DNA from: Actinomycetota bacterium
GTDB taxonomy: Bacteria > Actinomycetota > Acidimicrobiia > Acidimicrobiales > Ilumatobacteraceae
Length of the DNA: 11,633 nt
Assembly: GCA_009704425.1 (NCBI GenBank)
Contig: WLEG01000034.1
Span: 1-11,633, forward strand
Reading direction: 5' to 3'
Positions 1 through 8,500 of this stretch are shown here, piece by piece (the first letter of the stretch is position 1; each line of letters begins with the position of its first letter). The position numbers and the translations under genes were made by a program. The notes under the pieces were generated by a model that was not told the DNA's origin, did no database searches, and worked only from the letters and a program-made list of their open reading frames with translations.

Positions 1-633
1 CACAACGTGTCGCAACTCGATCAGTTCAAGGCGCTCGCCGATTCCTACGGCGCGCAGCTGCGCATCACGCGTCTGCGACCCTCGGGTCGCGGTGCCGACA
101 CGTGGAACGAGTTGCATCCCACCAACGGCCAACAGCGCGAGATCTACGACTGGCTGATGAAGCACGGCGAGAACGTGCTCACCGGCGACTCGTTCTTCCA
201 CCTCAACGCGTTCGGCGAATCCCTGCCCGGGCTGAACATGTGCGGTGCCGGTCGAGTGGTGTGCCTCATCGACCCCATTGGCGACGTGTACGCGTGTCCG
301 TTCGTCATCCACGACGAGTTCAAGGCCGGCAACGTGCGCGACGAGGGCGGGTTCTCGCGCGTCTGGAAGCAGAGCGACCTGTTCCTGTCGTTGCGCGAAC
401 CGCAATCGGCCGGAGCCTGCGCGTCGTGCGGTTCCTACGACGCCTGTCAGGGCGGGTGCATGGCCGCGAAGTTCTTCACCGGCATCCCGCTCGACGGGCC
501 CGACCCCGAGTGCGTCGGCGGCGACGGCGAGCACGCGTTGTCGATCGTGACGCCGGGCTCGGCGCCGAAACCGGCGATGGACCATTCCAAGCCGGTCACC
601 CTCTCGCGCAAGCCGGTTTCCGCCCGCCGATGA
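1..633 (+). CDS. mftC: Mycofactocin radical SAM maturase MftC, C-terminal part (5' end outside window)
   Basis: This is the last 210 codons of a radical SAM/SPASM enzyme, read in frame from base 1. MftC acts in the cytoplasm on the C-terminal Val-Tyr of the precursor peptide MftA held by MftB, performing oxidative decarboxylation and cyclisation during mycofactocin synthesis (family knowledge). Seen here: an ITRLRPSGRGAD segment at visible residues 21-32, the stretch CGAGRVVCLIDPIGDVYAC (Cys81, 88, 99), then the SPASM signature CxxCx5CxxxC (Cys140, 143, 149, 153) followed by KFFTG, and a last cysteine in GPDPEC (Cys171). These agree with my memory of mycobacterial MftC, about 390 residues long, so roughly half is present. 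The CxxxCxxC motif that binds the SAM cluster would lie to the left. A GTG at base 7 is an internal codon, because the reading frame and family similarity continue upstream of it. The stop overlaps the next start by four bases. Confidence 0.93.
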   Translation, partial: HNVSQLDQFKALADSYGAQLRITRLRPSGRGADTWNELHPTNGQQREIYDWLMKHGENVLTGDSFFHLNAFGESLPGLNMCGAGRVVCLIDPIGDVYACPFVIHDEFKAGNVRDEGGFSRVWKQSDLFLSLREPQSAGACASCGSYDACQGGCMAAKFFTGIPLDGPDPECVGGDGEHALSIVTPGSAPKPAMDHSKPVTLSRKPVSARR

Positions 634-2510
634 ATCTTCGTTCCCCGCTCGCACTCGGGAGTCGCACGTCCGCGAACCGGATCATGTTCGGTCCGCACGT
701 CACCAATCTCGGCGACGACGAGCGTGCGTTCACCTCGCGACACGTCGCCTACTACGAGCGTCGGGCCCGCGGTGGATGCGGCGTCATCGTCACCGAGGGC
801 GCCAGCGTGCACGCGGGCGATTGGCCGTACGAACGCGCGCCGTTGGCATCCGCGTGCGGCCCCGGATGGCGCGCCATCGCCGACGCGTGCCACGCCCACG
901 GCTCGTTGGTGATCGCCGCCCTCGATCATGCCGGTGGTCAGGGCTCGTCCGCGTATTCGCAACTTCCCCTGTGGGCGCCGTCGCGCGTTCCCGAGGTGAA
1001 CAGCCGCGAGGTGCCCAAGTGGATGGAGGCCGACGACATCGCGGCCGTCATCGCCGGTTTCGCCGATGCCGCCCGTGTCGCGGTGTCGTCGGGTTGCGAC
1101 GGCGTGGAGATCAACGCCGGACAGCACAGCCTCGTTCGCCAGTTCATGTCGGGTCTCACGAACCATCGCGGCGACGAATGGGCCGACCGACTGGCGTTCG
1201 CCCGTCGGGTGATCGCGACGGTTCGCGACGCGACGGGTCCGGACGCCGTCGTCGGTGTGCGCCTGTCGTGCGACGAGTTGGCGCCGTGGGCCGGCATCAC
1301 CCCCGAGATGGCGCCGGACATCGCGGCCGAGTTGGCGAACATCGGACTGGACTACGTGGTGGTGGTGAGGGGCTCGATCTTCTCGGTGGAGAAGACCCGG
1401 CCCGACTTCCACGAGCCGACCGGATTCAACATCGACGTGTGTCGCGCGGTGCGCGCGGCCGTGCCGGCGACCACCGCGGTGTTCCTGCAGGGATCCGTCG
1501 TCGACGTCGGCCAGGCCGAGTGGGCGTTGTCCGATGGCGTGTGCGACGGCGTCGAGATGACGCGAGCGCAGATCGCCGACCCCGACCTGGGCGCCAAGGT
1601 GGCGCGGGACGAGATCGACTCCATTCGTCCCTGCATCCGTTGCAACCAGACGTGTCAGGTGCGCGACGCCCGCAACCCCATCGTCACGTGCGTGGGCGAA
1701 CCCACGAGCGGGCACGAGTGGAGCGACCCGGATTGGTGCGCACCCGCGCCGGCGTCGAAAAGCGTTCTGGTGATCGGTGCCGGCATGGCCGGTCTGGAGG
1801 CGGCGCGAGTGGCGGCTACGCGCGGTCATCGCGTGACCGTTCGCGAAGCACGAGATCGAGTCGGCGGCATGGCCGCCGTCGCCGGACCGGGTGCCGCACT
1901 GGTGGACTGGCTCACGCGGCAGGTGCTCTCTCTTGGGGTGACGGTCGAGACGTCCACCGACGGCACCAACCGCGCCGGATTCGACGCCGTGATCCAGGCC
2001 ACCGGATCCACGCGCGGAAAGCCCGAGCACACCGTGGATGCCGACGCGGACGTGCTCGACATCGCCGACGTTCGACGCGGAACCCGACACCTACCCGCCG
2101 ACGGTCCGATCGTGATTCTCGACCCCATCGGTGGACCCATAGGTGTGGCCCTCGCCGAGGAACTCGGTGCACGGGCCATTCTGGTCACTCCCGACAACAT
2201 CGCCGGCAACGAGTTGTCGCGCACCGGCGACCTGGCCCCGGCCAACGTGCGTCTGGCCCAACGCGGCGCTCACGTGCAACGACGGTCGGTGGTGCGTTCG
2301 ATCTCGCGACGAGGCGACGGTTTCGTCGTGCGGGTGCAGGATCGCTTCAGCGGGGTGATCACCGAGCTCGACGCCGTCGCGGTGGTCGACGCCGGATTCC
2401 GGCTGCCGACCGAGCCCATCGACGGCGCCGTTCAGGTGGGTGACTGCGTCGCTCCGCGCACCATCCTCGAGGCCGTCCTCGAGGGTCGTCGCGCCGCCGC
2501 AATCATGTGA
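630..2510 (+). CDS. Mycofactocin-associated FadH/OYE-family Fe-S flavin oxidoreductase
   Basis: A complete 626-residue enzyme of the 2,4-dienoyl-CoA reductase / trimethylamine dehydrogenase class. Such enzymes pass electrons from NAD(P)H through FAD and a 4Fe-4S cluster to FMN, which reduces an activated C=C bond, or run this in reverse. Residues 1-330 form the FMN TIM barrel: NRIMFGPHVTNL near the start, GVRLS with Arg211, and the phosphate-site segment MTRAQIADPDL at 310-320. Fe-S ligands follow as CX2CX3CX11C (Cys335, 338, 342, 354), the spacing of E. coli FadH. A Rossmann motif VIGAGMAGLE (381-390) with downstream VGG marks the FAD domain. A second nucleotide-binding-like segment, VILDPIGGPIG (495-505) leading to VTP, resembles the trimethylamine dehydrogenase fold. 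The ATG at 630 was chosen because it gives the normal family N-terminus and overlaps the mftC stop as ATGA; no clear Shine-Dalgarno is seen, so coupled translation is likely. It belongs with the two mycofactocin-linked OYE families of unknown substrate (TIGR03996/TIGR03997); I cannot tell which. Several classical active-site residues differ (see findings). Confidence 0.9.
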   Translation: MNLRSPLALGSRTSANRIMFGPHVTNLGDDERAFTSRHVAYYERRARGGCGVIVTEGASVHAGDWPYERAPLASACGPGWRAIADACHAHGSLVIAALDHAGGQGSSAYSQLPLWAPSRVPEVNSREVPKWMEADDIAAVIAGFADAARVAVSSGCDGVEINAGQHSLVRQFMSGLTNHRGDEWADRLAFARRVIATVRDATGPDAVVGVRLSCDELAPWAGITPEMAPDIAAELANIGLDYVVVVRGSIFSVEKTRPDFHEPTGFNIDVCRAVRAAVPATTAVFLQGSVVDVGQAEWALSDGVCDGVEMTRAQIADPDLGAKVARDEIDSIRPCIRCNQTCQVRDARNPIVTCVGEPTSGHEWSDPDWCAPAPASKSVLVIGAGMAGLEAARVAATRGHRVTVREARDRVGGMAAVAGPGAALVDWLTRQVLSLGVTVETSTDGTNRAGFDAVIQATGSTRGKPEHTVDADADVLDIADVRRGTRHLPADGPIVILDPIGGPIGVALAEELGARAILVTPDNIAGNELSRTGDLAPANVRLAQRGAHVQRRSVVRSISRRGDGFVVRVQDRFSGVITELDAVAVVDAGFRLPTEPIDGAVQVGDCVAPRTILEAVLEGRRAAAIM

Positions 2511-2523
2511 ACACGGTGTGGGT

Positions 2524-2564
2524 GCTCGGGGTCGTGGCGGTGTCGCCCGCCACGACCCCGTAGC
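2524..2564. terminator. GC-rich hairpin between convergent genes, candidate bidirectional terminator
   Basis: A perfect 14-base-pair stem is formed by CGGGGTCGTGGCGG at 2527-2540 and its reverse complement at 2547-2560, closing on a six-base loop (TGTCGC). Three further pairs (2524-2526 with 2562-2564) extend it past one unpaired T at 2561. It fills most of the 54 bases between the two stop codons and abuts the stop of the minus-strand gene. No T-run follows on either strand, so it is not a textbook intrinsic terminator. U-less hairpins are common in GC-rich actinobacteria, and the position fits termination of both transcripts. The structure is seen; the function is inferred. Confidence 0.6.
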
Positions 2565-5500
2565 TCATGGTCGGTCGCCCGACTCGATCTGATCCTCCTC
2601 GTCGTCATCGCGACGACGAGCCACCAACAACCACCATCCGGCGGCCGCGAGAAGTACCGCCACGACCAGGCCGCCAGCGACGTACAGAACGCCCCGAACC
2701 ACGTCGGAGAGCCCACCGGACGACGACGAATCCTCGTCCGGCGACCCGTCATTTGGTCCGGCATCGTCCGGCTCGACATCGCTCGGCGCCCACACACCCG
2801 TGATCTCGAATTCCCGTTGCGTCTCGACCTCGATTCCGTAGGCGTCGACGGCTTCGATGACCACTCGGTACGAACCCGGGGACAGATCGGACGGGAGGAT
2901 CGCCACGGACTCGACGATGCCGTCGGGGCCGACGGTCTCTCGACCGAGCTCGACGACGACCGAGCCGTCGGCGGATTCGAGCCGCACGTGCGCCACCGTC
3001 CCCGGACGAAGATCACGGCCGGACCACGCGAAGCTCACGGTGGTTGGTTGACCACGACCATCGAACACCAGATCAGTCGAGAGTCTCGTGTCCGCTGGCA
3101 CGCGAACTTGCTCGATCACCGTCGCCGTCCCGGGTGTCGAACCCTCGAACGGCGTGATTCGGTAGTCGTAGGTTTCGCCCAGCACCGCCGTGGAGTCGCG
3201 GAACGGACTCGTCCCCGTGATGCCGACGACTTCCCACGTTCCGTCGGAACGCTTGCGCTCGATCAGATACGACGACGGTGCCGGCCCCGAGCTGGGTCGA
3301 TCCCAGCGCAGCTCGAGACCCCCGTCGACTGAACGTCCGAACGTGGGTCGAGTGATCATCTCGGGACCGACCGGTGTCACCGAGTCGATCGGGTTCCACG
3401 TCGCGGTGACGTCGAACGCTGTCGTCGTTTCCACCGGTTGGCCGTACACGTCGAGCGCCGACAGGCGAATCACGTATCGACCCGGAGCCAGATCACGCGG
3501 GACTCTCCCGGCGAACGACAGCCGTCCGCCGGATGACACCGACGGACCTCCGAGTGAGGCGACAACGCTCCCGTCGGGCCGTTCCAACACGATCGTCGTG
3601 CGCGAACGCGGACTCAGATCCTGGGCCGACACGGTGAACCGTGTGCTCGTCGGTTCACCCGTAGCTCCAATCCGAAGCCCGATCGCGGGATTCGGATTCG
3701 CCGGCACACGAGCATTCGCCACCAGTGCAGATTCACCGGCGAGGAATCCGCTGTACGGCGTGATGCGATACGTGTACGTGACCCCGAGCACCGCTCTGGT
3801 GTCGACCACGGGCGACGTCGCGCTCAGAGCGACGAACTCCCACGACCCATCGGGTCGCTGGCGCTCGACGAGGTACGCGGTGACCGGAGCTCCGGATTGT
3901 GGCATCGACCAGACGATCTGCAGACCGTTCGACACCGGCAAGTATCGCTGGTCGACGACGGCCGACGGCGTGGTGGGCGGAAGAACCGGACGCTCCGGGG
4001 TGAGAGTGGTGGCTTGCCAATCACTCTCACCGATCACGGTGTAGGCCTGCACCCGGAACTGGTACGCGAGACCGAACGTGAGACCGTCGACGGTCAGGGT
4101 CGTCGCAGTCGCCAATCCACTGTCGCCCATTGGAGCGTCCTGGCGAACCACTCGTGTGGTGTCGAAGGAATCATCGACGCCGGCCACGGACAGTCCCGCG
4201 AACGGGTCGGTGGAGAACACGTCGGGTCCGATGCGGACGGTCGAACCCCACGTGAGGCCGCCATCGGTGGACGTTTGGATGCGATATCCGGCGACGGTGG
4301 CTCCACCGTCATCGGTGGGCGGAACCCATGCGAGCGAGGCCGTGGCGGTCGGCGACGTCGGCGTGGCGTTCACCGAAGTAGCCACCACCGACGTCGGAGC
4401 ACGCGGAGGGGCGACCGGTGCCGCGGTCACCCACGTGCTCGCCGCGCCGACACCCGCCACGTTGCGAGCCCCGACGCGGAACACGTAGGCGACACCATTC
4501 GACAATCCGGAAACGACCGTCACGGTCGTCGGCGCGTTCACCACACCGACACTTCGCCAGGTCACACCACCGTTGGCGGACGCCTCGACCACGTAGTCGA
4601 TGATCGGCGCACCGCCGTTGTTGGACGGGGCCGACCACGTCAGCGTCATCTGTCGATCACCAGCCACGGGCGTCAGGGCCGTCGGTGCCGCGGGGGCGGC
4701 GGCGGGCGCGGCACTCACCGCGTTGGAGGCCGATCCCGTCCCCGCACCGCTGATGGCCTTCACGCGCACCGCGTACGACTGACCGTTCGTCAGCCCGGGA
4801 ATCGTCACCGACGTCGCCGTCGTCGACAACCGTGCCACCCAGTTCGTCGAGTCGACACTGGTTTCGACGATGTACGACGTCACCACCGATCCACCATTGC
4901 TCGCCGGAGCACTCCAGCTGACGGTGAGCGCCGAATCGGACACCTGAAGCACGACCGAAAGCGGTTGCGTCGGAACCGTGGCCGGGGTCACGTTCGCGGG
5001 AACCGAACTCGGACCGTCCCCACTGGCGTTGGTGGCCAGCACCCGGAAGGCGTACTCGGTTCCATTCGTCAATCCCGTCGCCGTGTACGAGGTCGACACC
5101 GTGGTGTCGATACGAGTCCAGATCCCGCTCGACACGACCATGCGTTCGATCGCGTAGGAGTCGACCGGCGAACCACCATCGCTCGCCGGAGTGCTCCAGG
5201 ACAGAACGACCTGACCATTCCCCGATGTCGCCGTCAGATTCGACGGTGCGGCGGGAACGGCCCGCGAAGTGACGCTCACCGTGGACGGGGTTCCCCGCCC
5301 TCCGGCACCGATCGGCACCACGCGAATCACGGCCGCGATTCCGTTCGACAGACCCGTGACAATGGAGTTGGTACCGGTCACCGTGCGTTCAGCACCGAAG
5401 GTGGTTCCACCATCGGTGGACACGGACACGCCGTACGACGAAACGGGAGCGCCACCGGTGTTGCTCGGCACGCTCCACGACACCACGGCCTGACCGTCGC

Positions 5501-8500
5501 CGGGCGTCGCCGCCAGACCGACGACCGCTCCCGAGACGGAGAACGGGGTCGCCAACGCCGGACGGGTCGCCGAGCCGGTTCCACCGGCGTTCACCGCACT
5601 CACGCGGAAGGCGTAAGCGACACCATTGGTGAGACCCGACACCGTGTGCAACGACGATGACGTCGTTGTCTCATACGTCCAGGTGGTGCCACCATCGGTC
5701 GACGATTCGACGATGTACGACGTGACGGGTGCTCCGCCGTTGCTCGAAGGGGCCGACCACGAGAGGGTCACCTGTCCGTTGTCGGGAGTGGCCACGAGAT
5801 TCGTCGGCGACGACGCGGGAGTGCGCGGGGTCGCCGTCGCGGGAGCACCGAAGGCCCCGGCGCCTGCACCATTGACGGCACTCACGCGGAACGACACCGG
5901 GGTGCCGTTCGTCAGACCGGTCACCAGATACGCCGTGACGGCCGATCCGGTGCCCGACGAAATGTTCGTCCAGGTCGATCCATCGAAGGATTGCGAGACC
6001 ACGTACCCACTGATCGGTGTCCCACCGGTGGCCGAGGGGGCGTTCCACGAGAGCGCCACTTGTCCGTTGCCGGGAGTCGCCACCAGATTGGTCACGATGC
6101 CCGCCACGGCGCCGATGCTCGGTGTCGCGGCCACACTCGTCGTGTACGCGCCGATTCCCGCCGCGTTGGACGCGGCCACGCGCACGTTCACGAGCACACC
6201 ATTCGTCAATCCGCTGATCACCGCCGTGGTGGCCGGCGAACCCGAACCGACCGTGCTCCAGTTGGTGCCGTCGAGTGACGTCTGCACCGTGTAGGACACC
6301 ACCGGTAGCCCACCACTGTTCGCGGGCGCGGCCCAACTCAACGACAGCAGTCCGTTACCCGACACGATGCCGAGACCTTGCGGAGCGTTGGGGGTTCCCG
6401 CCGGTGTCACTGTGACCATCGACGAGGGAGTCCCCACGCCGGCCACGTTCACGGCCGACACCCGAACGAGATACGTGATGCCGTTGGTCAAACCGCTCAT
6501 GAGGTACGGCGACGTCGCCGATGTCGACACCGTCGACCACGTCACGCCACCGTCACTCGACGATTCGATCTCGTAACCGCTCACCGGCGCACCGCTGGTG
6601 GTGGCGGGTGCGGTCCACGTCACGGTCGCCGTGGTGTTGCCACCCACGACCGACAGAGAGCGTGGCGCCGACGGTGGTGCCGACGGAGTGAACACGGCAC
6701 TGGCCGCCGAGAGCGTTCCGACGCCGAACGCGGTGATCGCCGCGACCTTCACGATCATCGGAGCCCCGTTGACGAGCCCGGTCACGGTGTGGCCGGTGGC
6801 GGCCGACCCGGTGTTGGCCACGAGGACCGAGAAACTGTTGCCACCATCGGTCGAGGCCGCGATGCGATAACCGGTGATCGGCGAACCACCATCGGCGGAC
6901 GGAGCCGTCCACGTGATGATCGCCGAGTTCGATCCGGTCACGATGTTCAGCGACGTCGGCGCGTTCGCCCCGCCGCGGGGCGTGACCACGACACCGGTCG
7001 ACGGAACTCCGGCCCCGATCGCGGTCAACGGGACGACCCGCACCACGTACGTCTGGCCGTTGACCAGCGAGTTCAGAACCGCGTTCGTGGACGTCGAGCC
7101 GGTGTTGGTCACCAGCGAGGTCCACGTCGACCCGTTCGACGACTGCTCGATGCGGTAGCCGGTGATCGGTGAACCGCCGTCGAACGACGGGGCCACCCAG
7201 CTGAGGGTCGCGGTGGTGTCGCCACCAACCACCGACAACGAGGTCGCCGCGGTGGCGGTAGTCGCCGGTGTCGACGACGTCGCGGAACTGGCCACACCAC
7301 TGGTGGTGCGACTCAGGGCGGTCACTCGGAACGAGTACGTGGTGCCGTTCGAGAGTCCGGTGATCGAAGCGCTGAGCACCGGTGTCCCGGTGTCGGCGAT
7401 CTGAGTGATCCACGTGTTGCCGTCGGTCGAGGACTCGACGCGGTAACCGGTGATCGTGCGCCCTGCGGAATTCGCCGGTGCGCTCCACGAGAGGGCGACG
7501 TTCCGGTCGCCCGCAACGGACACGAGCGAGGACGGCGACGACGGCGTTCCGAGCGGAATCGCCAACGCCTGACTGCTGGACGCTCCGACCGAGGAGCCGG
7601 TGAGAACGCTGACGCGGTACGTGTAGGACGAACCGTTGGTCAGCCCGGTGTCGAGGTGGCCGAGCGACGTCGATGCGACATCGACGAGGGTCGAGTACGG
7701 CCCACCATCGACGGAGCGTTCGATGCGATAGCCGGTGATCCCCGGCACGAGCGGATCTGTCCATGTCAACGACACACTGGCGTCGCCGGCCACTGCGGTC
7801 ACCGAATTGGGAGCCGAGGCCAGTGCCGTCGCCGACGATGGCGAACCGGTGGCGCCCACGGCCAACGTCGTGATGGCCGCCACGCGAACGAAGGTGGTGG
7901 ATCCACCCGTGAGGCCCGACAACAGCGCACGGGTCACGGACGATCCCGTGTCAGCGATCAGCGTGGTCCACGCGAGACCATCGGTCGACGTTTCGATGCG
8001 GTATCCCATGACCGGTAGCCCACCCGTGGAGGTCGGTGCGACCCACTCCGCCAGCATCTCGCCGGGGCCGGGGGTCAGAACCAATCCGGTCGGAGCGCTC
8101 GGATCATCGAACGGAACACCCGTGGCGACGTCACTCATCGCACCTTGTCCGGCGCTCGTGATGGCGGCGATCTTCACGTATTTGCGTGCACCGTTTACCA
8201 GACCCGTGTAGCTGTAGGTGCGATTGGTGGAGTTGGTGTTCGACACCAACGTCGTCCACGTCGAGCCGTCGTTACTGGCGAAAATGCGATAACCGGTTAT
8301 CGTTCGGCCACCGTTGGTGGCCGGGGTCGACCACGCGAGGTCGAGGCGACCGTTACCCGACGTGACCGTGAGAGTGGTCGGGGCACTCGCGGTCGAGAAC
8401 GGAGTCGCCGACATCGTGTTGCTGGTCACCGACGAACCCGACGCATTGAGGGCGGACACCCGGAACTGGTGTGACACACCATTGGTCAGACCGCTCACGA

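Noticed and set aside
102..629. In-frame upstream extension of the flavoenzyme to give 802 residues
   Set aside because: The extra 176 residues are Arg-rich shadow of mftC in another frame. The ATG at 630 gives the expected family N-terminus and a four-base overlap with mftC.
7..633. GTG at base 7 as a true start of a short 208-residue protein
   Set aside because: The frame is open to base 1, and family similarity (HN before the Val) continues upstream. The radical SAM half would be missing, so this is a window-edge truncation.
447..2090. Long minus-strand open frame (547 codons) opposite mftC and the flavoenzyme
   Set aside because: Its composition is rich in Arg, His and Gly with no recognisable motif, and it lies opposite two well-supported genes. 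Such shadows are normal in GC-rich DNA.
776..2443. Second long plus-strand frame (555 codons) inside the flavoenzyme gene
   Set aside because: Almost pure Arg/Gly/His low-complexity translation, caused by reading GC-rich codons out of frame.
3897..5660. 587-codon plus-strand frame opposite the Fn3 array
   Set aside because: Arg/His-rich text that repeats with the period of the Fn3 domains, so it is the antisense reading of the repeats and not a gene.
5626..6294. Plus-strand frame of 222 codons with protein-like composition opposite the array
   Set aside because: It has repeating VPPS.D / TGAPP text every 90-95 codons, mirroring the Fn3 repeats on the other strand. No start context or family match is visible.
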